DNA from: an uncultured Granulosicoccaceae bacterium | GTDB taxonomy: Bacteria > Pseudomonadota > Gammaproteobacteria > Granulosicoccales > Granulosicoccaceae | Direction of reading: 5' to 3' | Length of the DNA: 37,429 bases | Assembly (NCBI GenBank): GCA_938003855.1 | Contig: CALKXD010000084.1 | Location: 1-37,429 of the forward strand | Shown here: positions 1 to 8,541 of the stretch, one piece after another | How the letters are laid out: each line of letters begins with the position of its first letter | How positions within the stretch are numbered: position 1 is the first letter of the stretch | Notes under the pieces: generated by a model | Databases searched by the model: none | What the model saw: the letters and a program-made list of their open reading frames with translations, nothing else | Told to the model about the DNA's origin: nothing | Position numbers and translations under genes: made by a program

Positions 1-1
1 T

Positions 2-310
2 GGCGAGGATCGCCGCCCGACATTAAGTTGGCCGAGGCAAATTCCCTTAGGTGGCAAGCCCGCTGACGTTGTAAAGATCGCCAGTGATTATGCCGAATGG
101 ATGCAGCAAAATGATCTAGCCAAGTTGTTTGTCAATGCTGAACCCGGGGCGATATTAACCGGTACGGCACGCGAATTTTGCCGGCAGTGGAAAAACCAAA
201 GTGAAGTAACAGTGGCGGGCTCGCATTTTATTCAGGAAGATTCCCCCGCGCAGATTGCAACTGCCATAGAGCATTGGCTTGCAGAAAGAACAAAAGCAGA
301 GAACCACTAG
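2..310 (+). CDS. Haloalkane dehalogenase, C-terminal part (5' end outside window)
   Basis: The frame is open from the first bases of the window to a TAG at 308-310, so the gene begins upstream and only about 102 C-terminal residues are visible. The fragment carries NAEPGAILTG and, further on, GSHFIQEDSP, which match the C-terminal end of the alpha/beta-hydrolase fold in the LinB/DhaA (HLD-II) subfamily. The His of GSHFIQED is expected to be the catalytic base. The nucleophile Asp and the halide-binding Trp lie outside the window. Such enzymes hydrolyse a carbon-halogen bond to give an alcohol and halide in the cytoplasm. The stop codon directly abuts the ATG of the SDR gene, which suggests co-transcription and a possible alcohol-oxidising partner. 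Family assignment is firm; the substrate cannot be told. Confidence 0.9.
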   Translation, partial: GEDRRPTLSWPRQIPLGGKPADVVKIASDYAEWMQQNDLAKLFVNAEPGAILTGTAREFCRQWKNQSEVTVAGSHFIQEDSPAQIATAIEHWLAERTKAENH

Positions 311-1099
311 ATGGCAACGCCCAATTACACCAATACGCCATTCGACTTGACCGGGAAAACCGCATTGGTGACCGGGGCATCGGGTGGTCTCGGATCGCGA
401 TTCGCGTTAACGCTGGCGAGCGCCGGAGCCAATGTGGTGATTGCCGCTCGAGATGCCGCTAATCCGCAGTTGCAGCGCTTGCAGTCGCAGTTGCAGGAGA
501 CCGTAGAGGTCGCTAGTGTGTCGCTGGATGTGGCCAGTCAGGAGTCGATCAGCAATGCTTTTTCGCAGGCCGAGGATCAGTTAGGGCCAGTCGATGTGTT
601 GATTAATAATGCCGGCATCGCGATTCCGCAAACGGCGCTGAAGACCGATGAGCAATTATGGCAAAGCGTGTTGGGTACTAATCTTGGTGGCGCCTGGTTT
701 GTTGCGCGCGAGTTTGCCACCCGATTGGTGGCTGAAAAATTACCCGGTGCGGTGGTTAACATTACGTCTATTCTTGGTCAGCGCGTAAACAGTGGTGTGA
801 TGTCTTACGCTGTCTCGAAGGCTGGCCTTGAGCAAATGACGCGATCGCTGGCATTGGAATGGGCGCGACACAATATTCGGGTTAACTCGTTGGCTCCCGG
901 CTACATTATGACCGACATGAATCGCGATTACCTGCAGTCGGATGACGCGCTGCCGATGATTGGGAACATCCCGCAACGGCGCGTCGGTGATCCTGCCGAT
1001 CTGGATGGTGCTTTACTGTTGCTGGCGTCGGGTGCGTCGGCATTCATGACCGGCAGTACGGTGGTTGTGGACGGTGGCCATTTGCAGTCTTCACTATGA
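311..1099 (+). CDS. SDR family oxidoreductase
   Basis: This 262-aa protein has all classical short-chain dehydrogenase signatures: the cofactor loop TGASGGLG at about residues 21-28, NNAG at about 97-100, the catalytic Ser in NITS, and the catalytic YAVSK Tyr/Lys pair at about residue 160. A GGT/VDGGH C-terminal end is typical of FabG-like or gluconate/alcohol-oxidising members. The enzyme would oxidise or reduce a hydroxyl/carbonyl using NAD(P)(H) in the cytoplasm. The ATG starts immediately after the dehalogenase TAG with no intergenic base, so the two genes are very probably translationally coupled. A role in oxidising the alcohol released by dehalogenation is attractive but is inference. 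The exact substrate cannot be read from sequence. Confidence 0.93.
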   Translation: MATPNYTNTPFDLTGKTALVTGASGGLGSRFALTLASAGANVVIAARDAANPQLQRLQSQLQETVEVASVSLDVASQESISNAFSQAEDQLGPVDVLINNAGIAIPQTALKTDEQLWQSVLGTNLGGAWFVAREFATRLVAEKLPGAVVNITSILGQRVNSGVMSYAVSKAGLEQMTRSLALEWARHNIRVNSLAPGYIMTDMNRDYLQSDDALPMIGNIPQRRVGDPADLDGALLLLASGASAFMTGSTVVVDGGHLQSSL

Positions 1100-1318
1100 A
1101 CCGGCGTTATGCGAAAGTGCAGTGTAAGTCTGGTTTTTGAGTCTGCTGTCGTGGTGCGCCGGTGCTTGTCTGCCCAGGCCGAATCGCGTCGACTATGGTT
1201 GGTGTCGGGCAATCGCTGAATCAACCGCGCAATGGCTGACAGACATTAAATTAATCTATCCCACGACCGCTATCTTTTGAATAGCAGGACTAGGATATCG
1301 GTGACCTGATAAAATAAA

Positions 1319-1798
1319 ATGTGGGGAAAAATCGTATTTTGCATTGCCGTAGCGCTCTATTTGTATTCGTTGTTTACGATAACGGCGGTGGTGGGTGGTG
1401 AAAAATCGCTCATCGGTATAGAGACGTTCTATTACACCCTGCGATACGGCACAGCCGGCCTCTTCGGTGCGACCTCTACGGCGGATGTGGTGGTGAATTT
1501 CATCGCGTTGATTGCTGCAGCGGCAAACTTTGTATTTGTATTCTGGGCAATGCTGGTGTTTCTGCCTACACGGATTACTGCACTTAAGTGGTTTTGGTGG
1601 ACCAGTCTTGTTTTCCTGGTCGCGGCGTTATACACAGGTATGCAGGCGATATTCTCTGACAGAGTAACGTTGGCCACGGGATATTATGTGTGGATCATTG
1701 CGCTGGCGCTTATGCTGATGGCGCCGGTGATCGTACGCTATGAACACAAGCGATTGCGCCACGCAAACAATCGTCGCGCAAGCATGGATTGCGCTTGA
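1319..1798 (+). CDS. Small integral membrane protein of unknown function
   Basis: I do not recognise a family for this 159-aa protein. It contains about four hydrophobic helices: residues 3-25 (an N-terminal helix that could also be a signal anchor), 58-85, 92-113 and 121-142. It ends with a basic, soluble tail rich in Arg, His and Asn, so the C-terminus is probably cytoplasmic. Aromatic residues cluster around residue 93-98 (WFWW). No convincing Shine-Dalgarno sequence precedes the ATG, which sits in an A-rich stretch, so the start is less certain than the reading frame. A 219-bp gap separates it from the SDR gene. It converges with pncB. Confidence 0.65.
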   Translation: MWGKIVFCIAVALYLYSLFTITAVVGGEKSLIGIETFYYTLRYGTAGLFGATSTADVVVNFIALIAAAANFVFVFWAMLVFLPTRITALKWFWWTSLVFLVAALYTGMQAIFSDRVTLATGYYVWIIALALMLMAPVIVRYEHKRLRHANNRRASMDCA

Positions 1799-1813
1799 AG
1801 CCGCCAAACGTTG

Positions 1814-1836
1814 ACCCGATAAAAAACTAATCGGGT
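1814..1836. terminator. Weak hairpin between convergent genes
   Basis: A 7-bp perfect inverted repeat, acccgat (1814-1820) and atcgggt (1830-1836), has a 9-nt A-rich loop. It lies just after the small membrane-protein gene. There is no clear U-tract after it on either strand, so terminator function is only suggested by its position. Confidence 0.3.
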
Positions 1837-1849
1837 GCGTCGATAGATT

Positions 1850-1914
1850 GGTGTGATCGGTAAAAGAGTGCGTGGCTGAGTGGTACGCAGTAGTGCTTGA
1901 TTATGTATGGGTAC
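1850..1914 (-). repeat. Half copy of the dispersed inverted-repeat element
   Basis: Read on the minus strand, this stretch matches the left half of the element at 25117-25309. The core at 1870-1899 is about 28 of 30 identical, and similarity continues through the ATCTTTT and CCGA(C/T)CACA positions to about 1850, where it stops. The outer end is a diverged copy of the left terminal repeat (GTACCCAT against GTGCCCAT). The flanking TAATTA (1920-1915 on the minus strand) includes the pncB stop codon. The right half of the element is absent here. Confidence 0.7.
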
Positions 1915-1917
1915 TAA

Positions 1918-3222
1918 TTATACGGTTACTTCCGATGTTGTCAGGTGTTCGTCGCCAAATACCCGCAAATAGCGCTCGACCTCGGTCTTCGGGCCCATTG
2001 CTTTGGCCAGGTTGTCTGACAGCTTGACCGTTGCGCGACCATTCGCCTGAGTTACTTTGCACACCACCGAGAATGCCTTGAGGTTATCGTTGGTGTAAGG
2101 CGCGCAATCGCGAAAATCGTTGGTCAGGTTTGTTCCCCAGCCGAAGCTGGTTCGGACTCTGCCTTCGAAGTGATGATAGGTTGATTCGATGGTATCTATG
2201 TCGAGCCCGTCGGAAAAAATAAGCAGTTTCTGTTTTGGATCGCGGCCTTTCTGTTTCCACCAGTCGATGATCTCTTCGCCGCCTTCAATCGGCTCTTTGG
2301 AATCTATTCTAAAACCGCTCCAGTCAGCCAACCAGTCGGGGGCCCCTTTTAAGAACCTTGAGGTGCCATAGGCATCCGGCAGCGCGATCAGCAGATTGCC
2401 ATCGTAGGTTTTCTGCCATGCCTCAAGAACCTTATAGGGGGCTTGAGACAGGGCTTCGTCGTCTTCGGCGAGGGCGGCGGCTACCATCGGTATTTCGTGC
2501 GCATTGGTGCCGATAGCATCTAGATCGTGGTCCATCGCCAGCAGCACATTGCTGGTGCCGGTGAAGTTAGCTCCCAGGCCTTCTTTCAGTGCGTCGACAC
2601 ACCAGCGCTGCCATAGAAAGCTGTGACGACGTCGGGTGCCGAAGTCGGCAATTTTAAGGTTCGGAAGTTTTGCCAGTCGAAGTACTTTTTCCCACATCTT
2701 TGCTTTGGCACGTGCGTAGGTGACATCGACTTCAAATCTACCCATGCCGCGCATGGCGCTGCGTGAGCGCAACTCGCTTATGATAGCGAGTAATGGGATT
2801 TCCCACAGTGATACCTCGGCCCAGTTGCCGTGAATATCGATAAGGTACTGCCCGTCGCGTTTGGTTAGTTCGAACTCCGGCAGTTGATAGTCTCGCAGCC
2901 ACTGCAGGAAGTCGGCGCTGAATAGACGCTCTTTGCCGTAGAACGTGTTACCCGCCAGCCAGATATTTTCTTTTTTCGTTAAGCGAACGGTGCGCGCGTG
3001 TTCCAATTGCCAGCGCAGGTCGGCTTCGTCAATTTCTTCGGCAAGCCTGACCACTTTGCTGCGATTGATCAGGGAAAAGGTGACGGGTATGTCACGCCAT
3101 TGATTCCAGATCGTTTGCAGCATTAGCAATTTGTAGACGTCTGTATCGAGGATGCTGCGTACGATGGGATCGTCTTTGAACGTGTGGTCGTACACACGCT
3201 TTGCAATATCTATATGTACCAT
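1918..3222 (-). CDS. pncB: Nicotinate phosphoribosyltransferase
   Basis: This 434-aa protein catalyses nicotinate + PRPP (+ ATP) to nicotinate mononucleotide, the entry step of NAD salvage (Preiss-Handler pathway). It shows the family start DTDVYKLLM at about residue 27, then FSLINRS, the phosphoribosyl-site FGTRRRHS, and GTNAHEIPM. The last carries the conserved His that is phosphorylated during ATP hydrolysis in characterised PncB. Length fits the bacterial family (about 400-435 aa). The ATG at 3222 is preceded on the minus strand by GCGGAG at good spacing. Its TAA stop coincides with the edge of a repeat element. fdhD lies 94 bp upstream on the same strand, so co-transcription is possible but not needed for function. 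Confidence 0.96.
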   Translation of the reverse strand: MVHIDIAKRVYDHTFKDDPIVRSILDTDVYKLLMLQTIWNQWRDIPVTFSLINRSKVVRLAEEIDEADLRWQLEHARTVRLTKKENIWLAGNTFYGKERLFSADFLQWLRDYQLPEFELTKRDGQYLIDIHGNWAEVSLWEIPLLAIISELRSRSAMRGMGRFEVDVTYARAKAKMWEKVLRLAKLPNLKIADFGTRRRHSFLWQRWCVDALKEGLGANFTGTSNVLLAMDHDLDAIGTNAHEIPMVAAALAEDDEALSQAPYKVLEAWQKTYDGNLLIALPDAYGTSRFLKGAPDWLADWSGFRIDSKEPIEGGEEIIDWWKQKGRDPKQKLLIFSDGLDIDTIESTYHHFEGRVRTSFGWGTNLTNDFRDCAPYTNDNLKAFSVVCKVTQANGRATVKLSDNLAKAMGPKTEVERYLRVFGDEHLTTSEVTV

Positions 3223-3316
3223 GAAAAACTCCGCACTGCTCAGGCATCAGATTTGATTAAGTGCCTGTGCTGCAATCAGCGCAGGGCATTCGGCACCGGG
3301 CCGGTTAAATTTATTG

Positions 3317-4228
3317 CTAGCCGGATTTTAGATCGATCATGCCTTTGGTTGGTGGTGGTGTCATACGTTGAGGAGGGATAGCGTCAAACTCGATGTTTTC
3401 ATCGCCGTGATACACCATAAAGTGTTTGCCTTTGGCGCGCGCTATCATGGTTAGGCCAAGGTGCTGTGCCAGCTCTAGACCCATGTGGGTGACTCCGGAT
3501 CGGGACACCAGTGCCGGTATACCCATGAAGGCGGTTTTCATCACGATCTCTGAAGTCAGTCTACCAGTCGTGTAGAAAATTTTGTCGTCTCCACTGATGC
3601 CGTCAAGCCACATATGCCCTGATACCGCATCGGCCGCATTGTGCCGGCCAACGTCTTCCACGTGTATCAGTGACCGGGTTCCTTCACACAGGCCGCACCC
3701 GTGGACGGCACCTGCGCTTCGGTAGATGTCGTTGAGTTTTCCGACATCACGGATCAATTCATACAACTGGGATTGCTTGATGCTGGCGGGGGGCAGTTGT
3801 ACTTCATAGAGTTTGTCTATTGTGCAGCTGAATATCGTACCCTGGCCGCAGCCACTGGTAACGATCTTTCGATTGAGCTTTTCCTGCCAGTCCTCGATGC
3901 CCCCGCCGCTCTGGGTTTCCACGGTGACCAGTTCGCGGTCCCAATCGACATGTACGGATTTTATCTCGCTGATGTCATCAATGAGTTTTTGATTGCGGAC
4001 ATATCCGAGGGTCAACGCTTCCGGTTGTGATCCGAGAGTCATCAAGGTGACGATCTCGGTGTCGTCAACCCGAATGGTCAGGGGAAACTCGCCGGGTATG
4101 TGTTGCTCTTTCTTTTCCCCATACTCGTTGATCACGGTGACGGGGTGAGTGGGCCGTAAACCGGATTGGCTCATTTCCGGTTTGTAGGTGCTGCTGTTCG
4201 AAGTCTCGCCCAAGTTAGATCCTGTCAT
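3317..4228 (-). CDS. fdhD: Formate dehydrogenase accessory sulfurtransferase FdhD
   Basis: FdhD transfers sulfur from the cysteine desulfurase to the molybdenum cofactor before its insertion into formate dehydrogenase. The 303-aa protein shows the family blocks PLTIRVDD, TLMTLG, EALTLGYVRNQ, VEDVGRHNAADA, GRLTSEIVMK and SRSGVTHMGLELA. The sulfur-relay motif is CGQG, with Cys at about residue 127 and Gly where E. coli FdhD has the second Cys of CxxC; another Cys follows at about 135. The first 25 residues are not conserved, and an in-frame ATG at 4174 is an alternative start; neither has a strong ribosome site. It is divergent from the fdh structural operon across a 255-bp region likely to hold both promoters. 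Confidence 0.95.
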   Translation of the reverse strand: MTGSNLGETSNSSTYKPEMSQSGLRPTHPVTVINEYGEKKEQHIPGEFPLTIRVDDTEIVTLMTLGSQPEALTLGYVRNQKLIDDISEIKSVHVDWDRELVTVETQSGGGIEDWQEKLNRKIVTSGCGQGTIFSCTIDKLYEVQLPPASIKQSQLYELIRDVGKLNDIYRSAGAVHGCGLCEGTRSLIHVEDVGRHNAADAVSGHMWLDGISGDDKIFYTTGRLTSEIVMKTAFMGIPALVSRSGVTHMGLELAQHLGLTMIARAKGKHFMVYHGDENIEFDAIPPQRMTPPPTKGMIDLKSG

Positions 4229-4483
4229 TCGACTGATTAGTGGTGAACTGACGTGAAAGTTTAATGTTGCTGCGGGGTATCATACCGCCGCTTGGCGATT
4301 GCAGGTAACTCTTGTGCCGAAAATGCCCGCTCTTTTTCCCGGTTTAGGTGCTGGGAGTTTGCAATTATCGTCATATCTCTGCACCATTCGCGGGAAATTC
4401 AATAGTATTGGTCCGTCCGGACCGCATGCCGGAGAGAATCCTATTATCAATATTGCGCCGCGTCATCGCTGCCTGCACTTATC

Positions 4484-5029
4484 ATGAACGAAGGTCTGGT
4501 TGAAAGACGTGAAGCACCGACATTCCGCATTGATGTTGTTCTGGAGTGTCATTACCGGGTGCTGGTTGGCGGGTTCAGAACGCCGGTTTGGTCGCTCGCC
4601 GAGTTGATCGTCCGCGGTGAGACCGAGACAAAGGTTGATCGCCCGGAACGCACGGTGATTGCCACCAGTGATGACAGCGAGCGGTATTTATGGACCGGTC
4701 TGCACCTGTCTTTTTATCGGGATGGCGGGCAAAGCTACTGGCACACGATGGTCGGTCAGCAGCAGGAGTTGTTTGTTGTGTGTCAGGACAGTGAAGATGA
4801 GCGCGGTACCATGCCGATTCTGGTCACCGCCGACTACGACGAAGCGATGGCTTATCATGAGGCGGACGACACCGTCCTGACAGCACCGATGCCGGAGTTG
4901 ATCTACCAGACGCTGGAGCGATTTGTACTGGAAAATTACACACCGGAAGAAAAGAAGCGCCGCAAACGCAAAGACTGGCATAACAAGGAGGGCGCTGATG
5001 AGCCATTCGCCAAACGACCGAGACAATAG
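4484..5029 (+). CDS. DUF3305 domain protein of the formate dehydrogenase locus
   Basis: This 181-aa soluble protein resembles DUF3305, a family found almost only in formate dehydrogenase gene clusters beside DUF3306 and a ferredoxin. Visible hallmarks are the N-terminal beta-rich stretch VVLECHYRV..FRTPVWSLAELIV and the later LWTGLHLSFYRDGGQSYWHTM segment, followed by a very basic tail (KKRRKRKDW). Its biochemical role is not known; context suggests help in maturing or delivering electrons to formate dehydrogenase. The ATG at 4484 has no strong ribosome site. Its 3' end overlaps the next gene by 32 bp, which points to translational coupling. Confidence 0.8.
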   Translation: MNEGLVERREAPTFRIDVVLECHYRVLVGGFRTPVWSLAELIVRGETETKVDRPERTVIATSDDSERYLWTGLHLSFYRDGGQSYWHTMVGQQQELFVVCQDSEDERGTMPILVTADYDEAMAYHEADDTVLTAPMPELIYQTLERFVLENYTPEEKKRRKRKDWHNKEGADEPFAKRPRQ

Positions 5030-5726
5030 TGCGTCGGGATTTGTCGGGCGTTGGTCGCGCCGAAAGCTGCAGGATAAAGAAGCCGTTGCCGGTCCGGAGA
5101 TAGCGCTGCCACCTCTGCCTGGCGAGGCCGAAGAATCAGCACTGCAGCCGACCATGCCGCCAGTGCTGGAAGACAGGCAAGTGCTGGAAGATGAGCAAGT
5201 ACCGGTTGATCAGCCAGTTGCCCTGACTGATGCCGACATGCCGCCGTTGGAAAGCCTTGATGCCAACAGCGACTACAGCCCGTTTTTTTCAGAGGGTGTA
5301 AGTAAGCAATTGCGCAATCTGGCTTTGAAGAAACTGTTTTTCAGTGGCAAATTTGCCTCGCGTGACGGCCTTGATGACTACGACGACGATTTCACGCGGT
5401 TTGAACCTTTGGGCGATACCATCACGTCCGACATGAAATTTCATGAGCGGCGCAAAGAAAAAGCGCGGCTAGCGAAGCTTCAGGAAGAAGAAGAGCAGCG
5501 TCTGGCCGCTGAGCAGGAGGTTGAGGACGACGCCGGAGCTGAATCCACCGACACAGAGTCCGACGCGCCGCAAGACGAAGCACCACAGCAGAGCGAGCCT
5601 GCCTCCGACGATGGGGACACCACCGAGCCGGACGCCATATACGTGGCCGGTCAGACAGGTTCGGCAGCAGCCGGGGTTGACGGCGGTGACACCACAGATC
5701 CAGCAAACAAGGGAGGCGAGGCGTGA
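4998..5726 (+). CDS. DUF3306 domain protein of the formate dehydrogenase locus
   Basis: The start is set at 4998, because an AAGGAGGG ribosome site lies 6-7 bases upstream and the product then begins with the family-typical GFVGRWSRRKLQ block. The 242-aa protein has a conserved central region (about residues 80-155, with YSPFFSEGVSKQLRNLALKK and a DDYDDDF acidic motif). Its long C-terminal third is almost pure Glu/Asp/Ala/Gln and is probably disordered. DUF3306 proteins accompany DUF3305 in fdh clusters; no activity is established. It overlaps DUF3305 by 32 bp, and its TGA overlaps the GTG start of the ferredoxin gene, so the three are one translational unit. Confidence 0.8.
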   Translation: MSHSPNDRDNSASGFVGRWSRRKLQDKEAVAGPEIALPPLPGEAEESALQPTMPPVLEDRQVLEDEQVPVDQPVALTDADMPPLESLDANSDYSPFFSEGVSKQLRNLALKKLFFSGKFASRDGLDDYDDDFTRFEPLGDTITSDMKFHERRKEKARLAKLQEEEEQRLAAEQEVEDDAGAESTDTESDAPQDEAPQQSEPASDDGDTTEPDAIYVAGQTGSAAAGVDGGDTTDPANKGGEA

Positions 5727-7378
5727 CAGACGGCTCAGTCGATACTCTTCAATTCAGAGCATCAAACAGTATTCAAACCACCTCGCTGGTGGCGTACCAG
5801 TCCCGGGGGCATTGTTTGATCATTGCACCGCTGGACCGCGGTATTGACGTTGCCGCGCGGCTGGAAACTCCGGGTAAGACGCTGTTTGTCGCGGATGCTG
5901 CGTTCCCGGGGATAGACAAAAAGTCAACGGAAGACGGCCTGACTATCATTCAGGCTCGATTGGTCGAACTGCGTGGATACCTTGGTGCGTTTGATTGCGA
6001 CATAGGTGATCAGCAATCACCGGGTTCGCTGGCCAAAGTGGCTGGAGTGTCGCTGTTGGGCGGATTTGATCTGGTCCTTGATCTGTCTGAGACTCCTGTG
6101 CTGAAAGTCGATGTGCCTCCGTTCGGGTACTACGCGCCCGGTGATGACAGCGAAGCGCTCGACGCCGCGATGGCGGAAATGCTGGAGTTGCAAGGGGACT
6201 TCGAGAAACCCAAATACTTTGATTACGATGCTTCACTATGCGCGCATTCCCGCAGTGGCATAACCGCGTGTAGCAACTGTCTTGATGTCTGTGGCACCGG
6301 GGCGATCACCTCGAACGGAGAGGGTGTCTCCATTGAACCCTACCTGTGTCAGGGCTGCGGTAGTTGCACCAGTAGCTGTCCCAGTGGCGCGGTCAGTTAC
6401 GCGTATCCGGCACCGGCGGATGCAATGTCGCAATTGCAGACGTTGCTTGCAGAACATCGGTCGCAGGGTAATTCACAGACTATTGTGTTTTTGCATGATG
6501 CAGAGCAAGGCGCGGAACGCCTTCAGCAGTACCAGGCCGGGTTGTCAGCCGCAGTGCTGCCGCTGGCCGTTGAGGAAGTGGCCAGTCTTGGAATCGATAG
6601 CTGGTTCTGCGCACTGGCCTATGGCGCGGCGCTGGTGGTGATTGACGCCCCGCAGGCCGATAACGCCATGCAGCGTGGTCTGGCGTTGCAGGTCGAGATT
6701 GCCAACGAGATACTGGCCGGGGTCGGTCTGCACGATCGCCTGCGGATGCTTGACGCTGCTGACGCGGAGTCATTGAATGCGCTGGCCGCCACATCGTACC
6801 AGTGTGCGCCGCCAGCGAGCTTTACCACGTTTAACAACAAGCGCCAGACGACCCGTATGGCGATTGACCACTTGCGGCAGAATATGGATCAGTTTGCCGG
6901 GCCCGGTCATATAGCAAAGGAAGCAGTTGCGTTGCCGGCGGACGCCCCGTTCGGTGAAGTGATTGTCAATAAAGACGCTTGCACGCTGTGCCTGGCCTGC
7001 GTAACAGTGTGCCCGGCTCGGGCATTGCAGGATGGTGAAACACTGCCACAACTTAAGTTCATCGAAACAAACTGTCTGCAATGTGGCATGTGCGAAAAGG
7101 CCTGCCCGGAGAATGCTATCTCATTGCAGACCCGCTTCCTGTATGACTCGGAAACTGCCTTAAAACCGGTCATAGTCAACGAGGAAGAGCCGTTCAATTG
7201 CATTGTCTGCAACACGCCGTTTGCAACCCGGGCGATCATCGGGCGTATGCAGACAAAGCTTGCCAGTCATTGGATGTTTGGTGACGACTCGGCATTGCGA
7301 CGTTTGAAAATGTGTGAAGATTGCCGGGTAAAAGATATTTTCGAGAATGAGTCCGGGATCGATGTGCATAAAACCTGA
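5723..7378 (+). CDS. Multi-cluster 4Fe-4S ferredoxin-like protein of the fdh locus
   Basis: This 551-aa cytoplasmic protein carries two pairs of 4Fe-4S motifs. The first pair is at about residues 183-190 (CSNCLDVC, probably with Cys173) and 209-219 (CQGCGSCTSSC). The second pair is near residues 420 and 450 (CTLCLACVTVC and CLQCGMCEKAC). Near the C-terminus IVCNTPF and KMCEDCR could bind a metal as a four-Cys site. The middle segment has no Cys-rich motifs. Proteins of this build sit between DUF3306 and a TorD-like chaperone in many proteobacterial formate dehydrogenase clusters; an electron-transfer or maturation role is likely but not proven. The GTG start overlaps the upstream TGA (GTGA). 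Confidence 0.87.
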   Translation: MTDGSVDTLQFRASNSIQTTSLVAYQSRGHCLIIAPLDRGIDVAARLETPGKTLFVADAAFPGIDKKSTEDGLTIIQARLVELRGYLGAFDCDIGDQQSPGSLAKVAGVSLLGGFDLVLDLSETPVLKVDVPPFGYYAPGDDSEALDAAMAEMLELQGDFEKPKYFDYDASLCAHSRSGITACSNCLDVCGTGAITSNGEGVSIEPYLCQGCGSCTSSCPSGAVSYAYPAPADAMSQLQTLLAEHRSQGNSQTIVFLHDAEQGAERLQQYQAGLSAAVLPLAVEEVASLGIDSWFCALAYGAALVVIDAPQADNAMQRGLALQVEIANEILAGVGLHDRLRMLDAADAESLNALAATSYQCAPPASFTTFNNKRQTTRMAIDHLRQNMDQFAGPGHIAKEAVALPADAPFGEVIVNKDACTLCLACVTVCPARALQDGETLPQLKFIETNCLQCGMCEKACPENAISLQTRFLYDSETALKPVIVNEEEPFNCIVCNTPFATRAIIGRMQTKLASHWMFGDDSALRRLKMCEDCRVKDIFENESGIDVHKT

Positions 7379-7458
7379 GTGCCCATTACGTGTAAAGTAA
7401 TTGTGGTAAAAAAATCGCAGTAAGAGCAAAATACTGCAAGGTGGAAAGAAACATACGT

Positions 7459-8127
7459 ATGCATACCGACACAGCCGCAGAATCGGACTCTACACAGGGT
7501 TCACCACGCAAACTGGCGATTAAGGTGAGCACTGAAGACGAAGTCGCTGCGCGTGCAGCCGACCTCGATCGCGCCAATCTGTACACTTCGCTAGGGGCGT
7601 TGCTGGCGGCACCTGCCTCGGCAGAACACTGTGCCGCGCTGCGTGCATTGCCCCACATCGATCAACCCGAAACAGCACTCGAGATCGCCTGGTTGGTGCT
7701 TAGCGCCTCTGCGGGCTCCTGCACCCTTGAGCAGATCAACGACGAATACCACGAGCTATTCATCGGGGTCGGCCGGGGAGTAGTAGTACCCTACGGATCA
7801 TGGCACATCACCGGCTTCCTGATGGAAAAACCACTCGGTGCGCTGCGGGCTGATTTGCGTGCCATGGGCTTTGAGCGAGTCGACGGGGTAATGGAATCTG
7901 AAGATCATATTGCCTCGCTGTGTCAGGCGATGGCAGCTATAATCGTGGCGGAAGATATCGGTTTTGACACTGAAAAATCATTTTTTAATGATCATATTGG
8001 CGTTTGGGCTGAGCAGTTCTTCGACGAAGTCATGCAGGCAGGATGTGCCGATTTTTATCGTTCAGTGGCTCAACTGGGCAAAAGCTTCATTGAACTGGAA
8101 AAACACTACCTAGCGATGTCAGTATGA
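7459..8127 (+). CDS. TorD/DmsD-family molecular chaperone
   Basis: This 222-aa protein is a cytoplasmic redox-enzyme maturation chaperone, expected to bind the Tat signal of the formate dehydrogenase catalytic subunit and hold it for cofactor insertion. The family core is visible at about residues 95-165: DEYHELFIGVGRG followed by VVPYGSWH, then the diagnostic ESEDHIASLCQAM block. The ATG at 7459 is chosen because GGTGGAAAG lies about 10 bases upstream; a GTG at 7441 would add six residues with a poorer site. A gap of 80 bp separates it from the ferredoxin gene. It lies just before the two Tat-signal-bearing genes, as expected for its job. Confidence 0.88.
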   Translation: MHTDTAAESDSTQGSPRKLAIKVSTEDEVAARAADLDRANLYTSLGALLAAPASAEHCAALRALPHIDQPETALEIAWLVLSASAGSCTLEQINDEYHELFIGVGRGVVVPYGSWHITGFLMEKPLGALRADLRAMGFERVDGVMESEDHIASLCQAMAAIIVAEDIGFDTEKSFFNDHIGVWAEQFFDEVMQAGCADFYRSVAQLGKSFIELEKHYLAMSV

Positions 8128-8139
8128 TCGGGTATTTAT

Positions 8140-8171
8140 CGGGAACAACTGTCCCGTTAGAGCTTTTTAGT
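8140..8171 (+). terminator. Possible weak hairpin after the chaperone gene
   Basis: A 5-bp stem CGGGA/TCCCG (8140-8144 and 8152-8156) is followed after about 8 bases by a short T run. It is too small to be a convincing stop and may only attenuate transcription between the accessory genes and the structural genes. Confidence 0.25.
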
Positions 8172-8303
8172 GCCGGATCAATGAGCAGGTTTTATCGATC
8201 AACCGCCGATGCATACGCATTGTGCGTCTGACTTTCTTTATCCGTCGTCAGCGTGTAAGTTGACGCAGGGTGTATTGGACAATCCTTGGATTGGAGGAAT
8301 AGA

Positions 8304-8507
8304 ATGAAAAAAGAGATAAAATATATCGAAGACAATCGTCGGTCCTTTTTGAAAGGCGCCGTGGTTGCCGGTGGAGCGGCCGTAGTGGCACCGTCGGTGG
8401 TGATCGCCGCCGAAGAGCCGCTGGTGGAAGTTGATGTTTCTCCGGCTGACAAAGGCTATGAGGAAAACGACTACATCCGCAATTACTATGATCGCGCACG
8501 ATTCTAG
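8304..8507 (+). CDS. fdhX: Small Tat-signal protein of formate dehydrogenase region (FdhX type)
   Basis: This 67-aa protein consists of a twin-arginine signal (NRRSFLKGAVVAGG, residues 11-24, then a hydrophobic stretch ending near AAEEP) and a short acidic/aromatic tail ending NYYDRARF. It matches the 'formate dehydrogenase region TAT target' family that precedes the catalytic subunit in many proteobacteria. Its role is unknown. The ATG at 8304 has a GGAGG ribosome site 6 bases upstream; a TTG six codons earlier is in frame but overlaps that site and is unlikely. The gene is separated from fdhA by 34 bp and surely belongs to the same operon. Confidence 0.88.
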   Translation: MKKEIKYIEDNRRSFLKGAVVAGGAAVVAPSVVIAAEEPLVEVDVSPADKGYEENDYIRNYYDRARF

Positions 8508-8541
8508 TCGGCCTATCCAATCTTAGCGGGGAAAACATCTC

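Noticed and set aside
4688-5155. 155-aa minus-strand frame opposite DUF3305/DUF3306
   Set aside because: It is antisense to two coupled family proteins and shows no domain.
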